Of a stretch of 23,933 nucleotides of DNA, positions 6,697 to 14,700 are shown one piece after another. A program made the position numbers and the translations under genes. The notes under the pieces were generated by a model. The model was given only the letters and a program-made list of their open reading frames with translations, was not told the DNA's origin and made no database searches. The DNA lies in contig DATIVK010000115.1 of assembly GCA_035465955.1 (NCBI GenBank), forward strand, positions 1 to 23,933. Direction: 5' to 3'. This DNA comes from DATIVK01 sp035465955 (GTDB taxonomy: Bacteria > Myxococcota > Myxococcia > Myxococcales > Anaeromyxobacteraceae). The first letter of the stretch is position 1, and each line of letters begins with the position of its first letter.

Positions 6697-9444
6697 CTAC
6701 CGATTGTGGGCCGCGGTGAAGTCCGCGGTCTTCCCGGCGGCGTGACACACCGCGCAGGACTCGATCGCCACGAGGCTCAGCGGGCCGGCCCTGCCGTTCG
6801 CGAAGATCTGCGGCGTCCAGCCGTTCGAGTACGCGTGGCTGCGGAGCTGCATCTGCGCGAGCGCGTCACCGGACTGGTGACAGGTCATGCAGCTCTGCGT
6901 GGACGGACCGATCAGCGTGTCGTCCGTCTGGACGCCGTACGGGGCCGGGCCGGTGTCGACCGTGACCCCCACGGCCCGGGTCGGATCCGGGAAGACCTGG
7001 TCGCTGCCGCCGGTGTGGCAGGCGGAGCACTGGTTCAGCGGCCGCGGGTACTCGACGAGCGTCACGTTGTGGATCTGCCAGAGCGGCTCGGTGTTGGCGA
7101 GGATCGGGCCGGTCGTGGTGTCGCACAGCCCGTTCGTGCCGACGACGGGCATCCGGTCGGTCGTGCCGTTCGCCAGCGAGCCGAACACCGGGTAGTAGGT
7201 CACGATCCCCTCGCCGGAGTCGCAGCTGAAGCCGCCGGTGGTCGGCCAGTGCCGCGTCGCCACGGCGTCGGCGAAGGAGGCGGCGTTCCCGAAGAAGTAG
7301 ATGCCGCGCGTCCGGTAGATGACGTACGAGCGTCCGTTCTCCCCCGCCGCGTGGACGGAGTGGATCATCGTGCGCATGTCGTAGGTCTCACCGGGCTTGC
7401 CGTCGTAGGCCTCCGTCGCGTCCACCTGGAAGAGCACGCGGTTGTTCTGCTCGCTCGACGCCGGGTTGTGGCACGTGTCGCAGAGGTCGACGTTGTCCAC
7501 CCGGTTGCCGCCGTGCTGATAGAGCGACCCCTTGTGGCAGGCCAGGCACTTGGCGGTGTCGACGACCGGGCGGCGGGCCGCCCCGGCCGCGGCGGCGCCA
7601 TCGGCCGCGGGGACCACGTAGTTGAAGACCGGGCTCTTGGCGCGGACCTGGATGATCTCGCCCGCGGTGCCCGCGGCGGCCGCGAAGCGGACCTGGGGCT
7701 TCCCCTGGAGCGCCATGGCCCCGCGGATCCCGGCGGCGGCGAAGGCGTCGACCGGCGTGGTGGTGGTGGCCACGTTCGCGGCGCAGGTGGTGTTGGCGGC
7801 AGCGAGGGTCGCGCTGGTGGCCGGCTGCCCCGGGGAGACGGTGCCGGTCCGCCCCGCGTTCACCCAGTCGTCGCCCTGGCCGTACGCCTTGATGAACTGC
7901 ATGTTGCTGGCGGACTGCCCGGTCGTCGCGTTGGCGGTGAGCCCGAGGAAGACCGGGCCGGCGGCGACGTCGGCGTTGCAGGGGTCGACGGGGGTGCCGT
8001 TGTAGGAGGCGGTCCAGGTGACCAGGTAGTTCGTGCCGGAGCGGGTGACGCCGGTCACGGCCAGGGCGAACCTGGCGCCTTCGTCGACCGAGACGTCGGT
8101 GGCGTTCCAGAGGAGGCCGTTGCGCTCGGTCTTCAGGCCGTTGTGGAAGGCGGAGATGTCGGCCGGCGCCGTCGTGCCGTCATGACAGCCCGCGCAGTTG
8201 GTGGCCGAGGTGAAGGAGGCGTGGTTGGCGCCGCCGAAGGAGAAGATCGGCGCGGTGGCGGTGCCCGTGTTCGGGACGCCGAAGCCCGCCCAGGCGAAGC
8301 CCGCGGCGACCTCGGCGGTCGTGCCGCCCGGCGTGACGATCGTGGGCGGCCCCGCGTGGCAGGACATGCATCGCGCCCAGGTGACCGGCACGGCAGCGAC
8401 CGTCGACAGCGAGGCGGCCGTGTGGCAGACGCTGCAGTTGTTCATGTAGGACGGGAAGCCGATGGAGAACTGGCTGGTGGCCGACACCCCGGTGGTCCCG
8501 TTGAAGTTCCGGTAGTAGGTGCCGCCGGCGAGGGTCGAGCCATCCAGCTTCGTGGCGCCCGGCATGTTGTGGGAGTTGTGGATGCCGTGCACGTAGCCCA
8601 TGAGGCGCGTGCCAAGGGTCGCGAGCCGGGTCTCCGCGGTGTTGTCGCGGTCGTGGCAGACGACGCAGGCGGTGACACCCTTCGGGTTGTAGTTGTCCTC
8701 GTGGCCGAGCTGGATGCCGTTCGCGTCCACCTTGTTGAACACGTTCTCGCCGTGGCAGTTCATGCAGGCCGTGTTCTCCACGAGCACGTTGGCGTTCATC
8801 ACGCCGCCGAGCACGGCGACGGCCGTGGCCGCGGGCTGCGGGAGTCCGGCGTTCAGGTTGACGAGGAAGACCGTGCCGGCGGCGGCGGGCGTCGCGCCCG
8901 TCGAGCCGTAGCCCGGCATCGTGATCGTGTAGTTGCCGTTCCCGTTCGCCTTCACCGTGAAGCCGGTGAGGGTCAGCGTCGTGCGGGTGCCCGCGCCGGC
9001 CGTGTCGTTGAACACCCACGTGCGGACCGTCGTGAGCTTCGTGAACTCGTTGCGCGGCACGCCGTCGACCTTGATGTCGACGTTGAAGGCCAGGTCGGTG
9101 GTGCTGGTGGCGTCGGCGACCGCCTCGTTGCTGACGGTCAGACGACCCGGGATGACGTTGGGGGAGAGGAGGATCGTGCTGCCGTCCGGGCAGGAGACCG
9201 TCCGGCTGCCGTCCGTGTTCCAGGCGAGCGCGCAGGACTGGCCGTTCGTGCCGTTCGTGCCGTTCGGCACGACGGCGGAGGTGCCGTCCGCGCAGCTGAT
9301 CGTCGTCTGACCCGAGGCGGGGACGTTCGGCTGCACCGTGCACGAGGTGCCGGGTGAGCCGTCCTTGCCATCCTTGCCCTTGCACCCGGCGATGGCGACC
9401 ACGGCGGCGAAGGCGAGCGCCGCGCTTCGTCTCAACGTATTCAT
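6697..9444 (-). CDS. OmcA/MtrC-family decaheme c-type cytochrome (outer-surface lipoprotein)
   Basis: This is a predicted cell-surface terminal reductase for extracellular electron transfer to metal oxides or other outside acceptors (915 residues). The signal peptide ends in a lipobox AIAGC, with lipidation expected at C21. A short collagen-like GKDGKDGSPG tract (23-32) follows, then a cysteine-containing N-terminal beta domain (35-215). Ten CXXCH sites follow in the OmcA/MtrC pattern: five at 227, 260, 337, 359 and 417, a heme-free beta-rich stretch (about 440-620), then five at 633, 655, 806, 852 and 897. The family signature YQHGGNRVDNVDLCDTCHNP is at 643-661. This is the known MtrC layout of beta, pentaheme, beta and pentaheme domains. 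The ATG at 9444 has GAGAGG seven bases upstream. No MtrA-type periplasmic cytochrome or MtrB-type porin gene lies nearby, so the transmembrane conduit must be elsewhere. Confidence 0.93.
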   Translation of the reverse strand: MNTLRRSAALAFAAVVAIAGCKGKDGKDGSPGTSCTVQPNVPASGQTTISCADGTSAVVPNGTNGTNGQSCALAWNTDGSRTVSCPDGSTILLSPNVIPGRLTVSNEAVADATSTTDLAFNVDIKVDGVPRNEFTKLTTVRTWVFNDTAGAGTRTTLTLTGFTVKANGNGNYTITMPGYGSTGATPAAAGTVFLVNLNAGLPQPAATAVAVLGGVMNANVLVENTACMNCHGENVFNKVDANGIQLGHEDNYNPKGVTACVVCHDRDNTAETRLATLGTRLMGYVHGIHNSHNMPGATKLDGSTLAGGTYYRNFNGTTGVSATSQFSIGFPSYMNNCSVCHTAASLSTVAAVPVTWARCMSCHAGPPTIVTPGGTTAEVAAGFAWAGFGVPNTGTATAPIFSFGGANHASFTSATNCAGCHDGTTAPADISAFHNGLKTERNGLLWNATDVSVDEGARFALAVTGVTRSGTNYLVTWTASYNGTPVDPCNADVAAGPVFLGLTANATTGQSASNMQFIKAYGQGDDWVNAGRTGTVSPGQPATSATLAAANTTCAANVATTTTPVDAFAAAGIRGAMALQGKPQVRFAAAAGTAGEIIQVRAKSPVFNYVVPAADGAAAAGAARRPVVDTAKCLACHKGSLYQHGGNRVDNVDLCDTCHNPASSEQNNRVLFQVDATEAYDGKPGETYDMRTMIHSVHAAGENGRSYVIYRTRGIYFFGNAASFADAVATRHWPTTGGFSCDSGEGIVTYYPVFGSLANGTTDRMPVVGTNGLCDTTTGPILANTEPLWQIHNVTLVEYPRPLNQCSACHTGGSDQVFPDPTRAVGVTVDTGPAPYGVQTDDTLIGPSTQSCMTCHQSGDALAQMQLRSHAYSNGWTPQIFANGRAGPLSLVAIESCAVCHAAGKTADFTAAHNR

Positions 9445-9466
9445 GTCTGGGCCTCTCCCGAAGAAA

Positions 9467-9489
9467 GGCGGCGCCGGAGCGACGCCGCC
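9467..9489 (-). promoter_or_regulatory. Leader hairpin of the OmcA/MtrC-family gene
   Basis: GGCGGCG (9467-9473) and CGCCGCC (9483-9489) form a seven-pair all-G/C stem with a nine-base loop, 23 bases upstream of the start codon and just outside the ribosome-binding site. It may protect the 5' end or tune translation. No function is established. Confidence 0.35.
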
Positions 9490-9563
9490 AAGATGACAGG
9501 CCTCCAAAAAGGACACGCGTCGACATCGCGGCAAGGTGCCAATCGGGCATGTTTGCTGGGAGT

Positions 9564-9619
9564 TTTCACCGCGGTCCCGGGGATTTCACGCAACCCATCG
9601 GGGTTCGCGCGCGGTGAAA
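9564..9619. promoter_or_regulatory. Ten-base inverted repeat TTTCACCGCG / CGCGGTGAAA upstream of the OmcA/MtrC gene
   Basis: TTTCACCGCG (9564-9573) and its exact complement CGCGGTGAAA (9610-9619) bracket a 36-base interval that contains a third related copy, GATTTCACGC (9579-9588 region). The array lies 120-175 bases upstream of the cytochrome start. It resembles the TTCACC inverted repeat upstream of the other cytochrome gene. A shared activator or repressor is inferred. The alternative reading is a weak terminator region for fadJ. Confidence 0.4.
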
Positions 9620-9638
9620 CGTGCGGCCAGCGACCGCT

Positions 9639-9659
9639 TGCACCCCGCGTGCACCCCGC
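9639..9659. repeat. 11-bp tandem repeat downstream of fadJ
   Basis: TGCACCCCGC occurs twice at an 11-base period (9639-9648 and 9650-9659), about one helical turn apart. It lies between the fadJ stop and the TTTCACC array. CGTGCGG (9620-9626) is complementary to CCGCACG (9656-9662) across it, so the region could also fold as part of a fadJ terminator. Confidence 0.35.
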
Positions 9660-9698
9660 ACGGGACGAAGCGCGCGCGGGCGACGCAAAGTCTGCCGG

Positions 9699-11879
9699 TC
9701 AGCCGTGGAAGCGACGCCCCGCGCGGGCGTACTCGACGAGGAGCGGCGCCGGCTCGAACCGATCGCCATGCTTCGCGCGGAGCGCCTCGAGCTTCGCGAG
9801 GAGCACCGCGGGGCCGAGGGCGTCGGCGTACCGGATGGGGCCGCCGCGGAAGGGCGGGAAGCCGATCCCGAAGACGGCCGCCAGGTCGGCGTCGCGGGCG
9901 CTGCGCACGACCCCCTCGCCGACGCACCGGATCGCCTCGTTCACCATCGGCAGCGCGACCCGCTCGACCAGCTCCTCCGCGGGGAAGGTCTTCCGATCCC
10001 GGCCGCCCGGGAGCAGGTCGTAGACCGTCTCGTCCACGTGCTTCCTGCCGGCGCCGTAGGTGTAGAAGCCCTGCTGGTTCTTGCGCCCCAGCCGCCCGGC
10101 CGCGAGCACGTCCTGGATGGCGCCCGGCGGCGCGAGCCGCTCGCCGAAGGCCTCGTGCATCACCTTCGAGACCTTGGCGGCCACGTCGATCCCGACCTCG
10201 TCGAGCAGCGTGATCGGCCCCACCTTGAAGCCGAACCGGACGAGCGCCCGGTCCAGCTCGTCGATCGCCGCCCCCTCGACGAGGAGCCGCGCCGCCTCGT
10301 TGACGTAGGGGGCGAGGATCCGGTTGGCGTAGAAGCCCGGCCCGTCCTTCACGACGATCGGCGTCTTCCCCTGCCGCTTCCCGAACGCCACCGCGGTCGC
10401 GATCGCCTCGGGCGAGCTCCGCTCGGCCGCCACCACCTCGAGCAGCGGCATCTTGTGGACCGGCGAGAAGTAGTGCATCCCGACGACGTTCTCCGGGCGC
10501 TGCGCCGCCTCCGCGATCCGCGAGATCGGCAGCGCCGAGGTGTTGGTCGCGAAGAGGGCGCGGGGGTTCACCGCCTCGAGGTCGCGCAGGACCTGGCGCT
10601 TCAGCTCCATGTCCTCGAAGACCGCCTCGATGACGAGGTCGGCCGCCGCGAGCCCCGACCAGTCGGTCGTGCCGGTCACGAGCCGCATCGTCGCGAAGAG
10701 CTCCCGCTTGTCGATCGAGCGCCGCTTCACCCGCTCCTGGAGCAGGCCGCGGACGATCGCGAGCGCCTTGCCGACGAGGGCGTCGTCGCGGTCCCGCAGC
10801 CGCACCGGCACCCCGGCGTTGGCCGTGACGTAGGCGATGCCGCTCCCCATGAAGCCGCCGCCGAGGACGCCGACGCGCTCCACGCGCCGCGGCTCGACCT
10901 TCGGGTCGTCCACGCCGCGGTCCTTCTTGAGCGCGGTCGAGGCGAAGAAGATCTCGACGAGCCGGCGCGAGACGTCGGTCACCGCCAGCTCGCCGAACCG
11001 CTTCGCCTCGAGGGCGAGCCCCGCCTCGAGGCCGTGGGCGGCGCCGTGCGCGATCACCTCCAGCGCCCGCTCGGGCGCCGGGTAGTTGCCCTTCGTGCCG
11101 CGGAGCAGCGCCGCCTTCGCCTGCCGGAAGAGCAGCGCGCGCCCCGCCGGGTTCCCCGCGAGCGCCGCGTGCCGGACCGTGGCGAGCGCCCCGTCGTGGT
11201 GGCGCGTCGCCGCCGGCTGCAGCGTCCCCGCCGCCAGCTCGGCCGCGCGCCGCCGCGCCACCTCGAGCACCAGCTCCCTCGGCGGCGTCTCGTCGACGAG
11301 CCCGAGCTTGCGGGCCTTCTTCGCCTTCACGCTCTTGCCGGTGAGGACGAGGTCGAGGCCGGCCTCGAGCCCCACGAGGCGTGGCAGCCGCTGCGTACCG
11401 CCCGCGCCGGGGATGAGGCCGAGCTGAACCTCCGGGTTCCCGAGCACGGTCTTCGGATCGTCCGAGGCCACGCGCCACGTGCAGGCGAGCGCCAGCTCGA
11501 GGCCGCCGCCGAGGCAGGCGCCGTGGATCGCGGCGACGACCGGCTTCCCGAGCGCCTCGAGGCGGCCGTAGACGCCCTGCAGCTCGCGCGCGAGCGCCTC
11601 GGCGTCGGCCGCCGTCTTGAGCGCCTGGAACGTGTCGATGTGGGCGCCGGCGATGAAGCCGTCCCTCTTGCCGCTCGCGACGACGACCGCCTTCACCTCG
11701 CCGTCGGCGCGCAGCGCGTCCACGAGCTTCGAGAGCTCGGCGCCGACCTCGGGCGAGATCGTGTTGACCGGCTCGCCCGGTACGTCCACGAGGACCGTCG
11801 CGACGCCGCCGTCGAGCGAGACGCGGAAGTTGCGCAGGGAGCTGCCGATCGCCGCCGTGTTCGCCGTCGCCGTCGCCAT
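9699..11879 (-). CDS. fadJ: Fatty acid oxidation complex alpha subunit: enoyl-CoA hydratase / 3-hydroxyacyl-CoA dehydrogenase
   Basis: This cytoplasmic bifunctional beta-oxidation enzyme hydrates enoyl-CoA and then oxidises the 3-hydroxyacyl-CoA with NAD+. The 726 residues match FadJ (about 710). The N-terminal crotonase domain (about 15-195) shows the oxyanion-hole sequence IAGAHID (76-82), E128 in GGGLELA and E150 in NPEVQLGLIPGAGGTQRLP, the two expected catalytic glutamates. The dehydrogenase part has the NAD-binding VGVLGGGFMGSGIA (336-349) and the catalytic histidine H469 in VGMHYFSPVHKMPLLEV, followed by two C-terminal helical domains (about 500 onwards) with GPGFYANRI and GFPPFRGGP. 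The ATG at 11879 follows GGAGGGA at six to seven bases. It lies 23 bases behind fadI in the same operon, making the thiolase partner evident. FadB is excluded by the separate FadI-type partner and the gene order. Confidence 0.93.
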   Translation of the reverse strand: MATATANTAAIGSSLRNFRVSLDGGVATVLVDVPGEPVNTISPEVGAELSKLVDALRADGEVKAVVVASGKRDGFIAGAHIDTFQALKTAADAEALARELQGVYGRLEALGKPVVAAIHGACLGGGLELALACTWRVASDDPKTVLGNPEVQLGLIPGAGGTQRLPRLVGLEAGLDLVLTGKSVKAKKARKLGLVDETPPRELVLEVARRRAAELAAGTLQPAATRHHDGALATVRHAALAGNPAGRALLFRQAKAALLRGTKGNYPAPERALEVIAHGAAHGLEAGLALEAKRFGELAVTDVSRRLVEIFFASTALKKDRGVDDPKVEPRRVERVGVLGGGFMGSGIAYVTANAGVPVRLRDRDDALVGKALAIVRGLLQERVKRRSIDKRELFATMRLVTGTTDWSGLAAADLVIEAVFEDMELKRQVLRDLEAVNPRALFATNTSALPISRIAEAAQRPENVVGMHYFSPVHKMPLLEVVAAERSSPEAIATAVAFGKRQGKTPIVVKDGPGFYANRILAPYVNEAARLLVEGAAIDELDRALVRFGFKVGPITLLDEVGIDVAAKVSKVMHEAFGERLAPPGAIQDVLAAGRLGRKNQQGFYTYGAGRKHVDETVYDLLPGGRDRKTFPAEELVERVALPMVNEAIRCVGEGVVRSARDADLAAVFGIGFPPFRGGPIRYADALGPAVLLAKLEALRAKHGDRFEPAPLLVEYARAGRRFHG

Positions 11880-11902
11880 CGCCGTCCCTCCGTCCCGAGC
11901 CG

Positions 11903-13210
11903 TCACTCCCGCTCCAGCACCATCGCCGCGCCCATCGCCCCCGCCGCGCAGACCGTGAGGAGCGCGTACTGCCCCCCCCGCCGGCGCAGCTCCCGCGCCA
12001 CCTGGTGGATCATGCGGGCGCCCGTCGCGCCGAACGGGTGGCCGAGCGCGATCGAGCCGCCGTTCACGTTGAGCCGGTCGGGGTCCACCTCGCCGAGCGG
12101 CTCCGGGCGCCCGAGCTCGCGCTGGGCGAACTCGCGGGAGGCGAACGCCTGGAGGTTCGAGAGCACCTGCGCGGCGAAGGCCTCGTGCATGTCGACGAGG
12201 TCCATGTCCTTCAGGCCGAGCCCCGCCCGCTCCAGCGCGACGGGCGCCGCGTAGGCCGGCCCCTGCAGGAGCTGGTCGGACGGGTCGAGGGCCGCGTAGG
12301 CGTAGCTGCGGATGAAGGCGATCGGCGCGAGGCCGAGCGCCTTCGCCTTCTCCTCGGACATCAGCACGAGGGCCGCCGCGCCGTCGGTGAGCGGCGACGA
12401 GTTGCCGGCCGTGAGGCTGCCGTAACGCTTGTCGAAGACCGGCTTCAGGGCCGCGAGCGCCGCGAGCGTCGCGTCCTTGCGGACGATGTTGTCGCGCGCC
12501 GAGACCGACGCGTAGTCGGGCGGCACCGCGACGCGCATCACCTCCTCGGCGAAGCGCCCCTCGTCCCAGGCGGCGGCGGCGCGCTGGTGGCTGCGGAGGG
12601 CGAAGGCGTCCTGTGCCTCGCGCCGGATGCCGTTCTTCCGCGCCATGATCTCGGCGCTCTGCCCCATCGTGAGCCCCGTCGTCGGCTCGGTGAGCCCGGG
12701 CGCCACCGGCGCGAAGTCGCGCGGGCGCAGGTGGGCGAGGATCGCCATGCGCTCCCGCATCGACCGCGCCTTCGACAGGTCGACGAGCGAGTGCGCGAGC
12801 TTGCGCCCCGCGAAGATGGGGGCGTCGGAGACCGACTCGGCGCCGCCGGCGAGCGCGACGTCGGCGTGGCCGAGCACGATCTGGTCGGCCGCGGAGGTGG
12901 CCGCCTGGATCGAGGTGGCGCAGGCGCGCGAGACGGTGTGGGCCTCGACGCGCTTCGGCAGCTGCGTCCGCAGCACCACCTCGCGGGCGATGAGCGTCGC
13001 CGTCGTCGACGGGATCACCTCGCCGAAGGTGACGAGGTCGAACTCCTTCGGGGCGATGCCGGACCGGACCACCAGCTCGTTGGCGACGAGGGCGGCGAGG
13101 TCGATCGCCGCGAGCGACGCGAAGTCGGTGCCCGCCTTCACGAACGGGGTGCGGAGGCCGGCGACGATGGCGGCGCGGCGTCCCGGGCGCGGTTGACCGT
13201 TGCGAGCCAT
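11903..13210 (-). CDS. fadI: Acetyl-CoA C-acyltransferase (3-ketoacyl-CoA thiolase)
   Basis: The thiolase cleaves 3-ketoacyl-CoA with CoA to acetyl-CoA and a shortened acyl-CoA, the last beta-oxidation step. At 435 residues it has the FadI length (436 in E. coli) and not the shorter FadA length of about 390. The nucleophilic cysteine is C97 in SRACATS. NVNGGSIALGHPFGATGAR carries the catalytic histidine near residue 390. The second, proton-transferring cysteine is in LTVCAAGAMG close to the C-terminus. The ATG at 13210 has GGAGGG four to five bases upstream. It is the first gene of the fadI-fadJ operon. The 217-base gap upstream is shared with the divergent b561-like gene and includes an A+T-rich patch (13246-13270) where a promoter is likely, though I see no convincing -35/-10 pair. 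Confidence 0.93.
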   Translation of the reverse strand: MARNGQPRPGRRAAIVAGLRTPFVKAGTDFASLAAIDLAALVANELVVRSGIAPKEFDLVTFGEVIPSTTATLIAREVVLRTQLPKRVEAHTVSRACATSIQAATSAADQIVLGHADVALAGGAESVSDAPIFAGRKLAHSLVDLSKARSMRERMAILAHLRPRDFAPVAPGLTEPTTGLTMGQSAEIMARKNGIRREAQDAFALRSHQRAAAAWDEGRFAEEVMRVAVPPDYASVSARDNIVRKDATLAALAALKPVFDKRYGSLTAGNSSPLTDGAAALVLMSEEKAKALGLAPIAFIRSYAYAALDPSDQLLQGPAYAAPVALERAGLGLKDMDLVDMHEAFAAQVLSNLQAFASREFAQRELGRPEPLGEVDPDRLNVNGGSIALGHPFGATGARMIHQVARELRRRGGQYALLTVCAAGAMGAAMVLERE

Positions 13211-13427
13211 GGTCCCTCCAGCCGGCGGGCGTGCGGGTGAGCGTCCTGTTACCCATTTAGTGTGAGTGAAGGCCGGCCGCAGCGAAAGGGGGGACTCCGC
13301 TCCACCGGCCGACCCGCCCCAACTGAGACCGGGCGGCGGCCGACGGCACCCGCCATTCGTGAATAGGTCATTCCTGCGGCGCTCCTTTGGGCGAGGGTGC
13401 CCGGTCGGCGCCGCGGAGGTCAGCGCC

Positions 13428-14054
13428 GTGCGCCCACCCGTGATCGCCCTGCTCGTCCCGCTCGCGCTCCTCGTTCCCGACCGGCCCCGCTGCGCCGAGC
13501 CGGCGGCGCCCACGCCGCCCACGGCGGCCCCTTCGCCCGACCTGAAGCCCCGCCCCGACCTCGACCTCCTCCTGAGCGAGCCGCCGGCCACGGTGCGCGA
13601 TCGGGCGGTCGAGGAGGCGGTGCAGCGCCGGCGGACGCTCCTCAACGTCCACCAGGCGGCGGGGCTCGCGACGTGGGGGCTCATGGCCGCCACGGTCGTC
13701 GTGGGGCAGCTCAACTACAACGACCTCTATGGCGGCGGCGGCTACACGCAGCGGTACCGGGAGACGCACGTGGCGCTGGCCGGGGCGACGACGGCCAGCT
13801 TCGCGTTCACCGGCGTCCTCGCCTTCGCCGCGCCGAAGCCGTACCCCACGCGCCCCCGCCTCGACACCGCGACCGTCCACAAGGTGTCGATGGCGCTCAC
13901 CACGCTCGGGATCGTGAGCCAGATCGCCCTCGGGTACGTGACGCACGACGCGCCGGCGGGCGTCGACCAGAGGCGGCTCGCGCAGGCGCACCAGGGGGTC
14001 GGCTACGCCACGCTCGGCGCCATGACGATCGGCGCCGTGACGCTCCTCTTCTGA
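13428..14054 (+). CDS. Cytochrome b561-like four-helix membrane protein (predicted diheme)
   Basis: This inner-membrane protein of 208 residues has no confident family name from the sequence alone. After a signal-like hydrophobic start (5-16) and a Pro/Ala-rich linker come four hydrophobic helices (about 72-94, 112-135, 150-172, 187-207). Each begins with a histidine: H75 (LLNVHQAAGL), H114 (ETHVALAG), H151 (TVHKVSMAL) and H188 (QAHQGVGY). With alternating helix direction, H75/H151 would face one side of the membrane and H114/H188 the other. That is the two-heme geometry of cytochrome b561-type proteins. The GTG start at 13428 is preferred because GGAGG lies eight bases upstream; an upstream frame to 13266 lacks one. 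The YceI gene starts nine bases after the stop, echoing the E. coli yceJ (b561)-yceI pair. Electron transfer is inferred. Confidence 0.7.
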   Translation: MRPPVIALLVPLALLVPDRPRCAEPAAPTPPTAAPSPDLKPRPDLDLLLSEPPATVRDRAVEEAVQRRRTLLNVHQAAGLATWGLMAATVVVGQLNYNDLYGGGGYTQRYRETHVALAGATTASFAFTGVLAFAAPKPYPTRPRLDTATVHKVSMALTTLGIVSQIALGYVTHDAPAGVDQRRLAQAHQGVGYATLGAMTIGAVTLLF

Positions 14055-14063
14055 GGGTTCCCC

Positions 14064-14624
14064 GTGACCGCGCTCCCGCTGCTGCTCCTCCTCGCCGCCG
14101 CCGATCCCGCGGGCGGCGCTGCGGGGACCTGGTCCGTCGCCGACGGCTCGACGATCTCCTTCCACCTGGTCCACAAGTTCCACTCGGTGGACGGGGTCGC
14201 GCGCGCCGTCGAGGGCAAGGCGCTCCTCTCCCCCGACGGCGCCCTCCAGTTCGCGGTCCGCGCGCGGGTCGCCGGGTTCGACTCCGGGAACTCGAACCGG
14301 GACGCGCACATGCTCGAGGTCGTCGAGGGGGCGCGCCTCCCCTTCGTGACGCTGAAGGGGACGGCGGAGGGGGTCCGCGCCGACGCCTTCCCGGCGACCG
14401 TGGACGTGCCGCTGCGCGGGGCCCTCGAGTTCCACGGCGTGACGCAGGCGCTCGACGTGACGGCGCACGTCCGCTTCACCGCGCCCGACCGCGCCGAGGT
14501 CGTGGCCGAGTTCCCCGTGAGCCTCACGGCCCACGGGGTCGCGCGGCCGTCGCTCCTGTTCGTGAAGGTCGAGGACCGGCTCGCGATCACCGCGCGGCTG
14601 GTCCTCGCGCGCGAGGCGCGGTAG
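14064..14624 (+). CDS. YceI-family periplasmic lipid-binding protein
   Basis: YceI proteins are secreted beta-barrel proteins that bind polyisoprenoid or other long lipids in a central cavity. The 186-residue product has a short signal-like start (MTALPLLLLLAAADPAGGAAG). The YceI pattern follows: TWSVADGSTISFHLVHKF, then VAGFDSGNSNRDAHMLEV (about residues 71-88), FVTLKGTAEGV, LRGALEFHGVTQALDV and a late VEDRLAI strand. The start is GTG at 14064, with GAGG of the preceding stop region about eight bases upstream. The two genes are therefore translationally coupled. Pairing with a b561-like gene suggests a job with a lipid-soluble redox carrier such as a quinone, which is inference. The signal peptide is unusually short, so the true start or export route is somewhat uncertain. 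Confidence 0.85.
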   Translation: MTALPLLLLLAAADPAGGAAGTWSVADGSTISFHLVHKFHSVDGVARAVEGKALLSPDGALQFAVRARVAGFDSGNSNRDAHMLEVVEGARLPFVTLKGTAEGVRADAFPATVDVPLRGALEFHGVTQALDVTAHVRFTAPDRAEVVAEFPVSLTAHGVARPSLLFVKVEDRLAITARLVLAREAR

Positions 14625-14700
14625 CCGGCCCCCCCCGCGCCTTCCCGGCGGGGTCCGCCCGGCCGTTGCCCGGCCGCCCGCCCCGGGCCAAGATGCGCCC

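Noticed and set aside
6685..9357. 890-codon plus-strand open frame opposite the OmcA/MtrC gene
   Set aside because: Same antisense character, with no start signal or recognisable motif.
9541..9556. Sigma-54-like GG...GC pattern (GGGCATGTTTGC)
   Set aside because: The GG-GC distance is one or two bases short, and the orientation is wrong for the minus-strand cytochrome gene.
9621..13240. Long plus-strand open frames opposite fadJ and fadI
   Set aside because: These are antisense shadows of clearly recognised beta-oxidation genes.
9699..13256. A single 1185-codon minus-strand frame spanning fadJ and part of fadI, as if a gene fusion
   Set aside because: The upstream part is an out-of-frame reading of fadI. 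FadJ has its own ATG at 11879 with a ribosome-binding site, and FadI reads in another frame.
14625..14700. Possible terminator between yceI and the ABC ATPase
   Set aside because: Several short G/C inverted repeats overlap, but none is clearly better than expected for such G+C-rich sequence, and there is no T-run.
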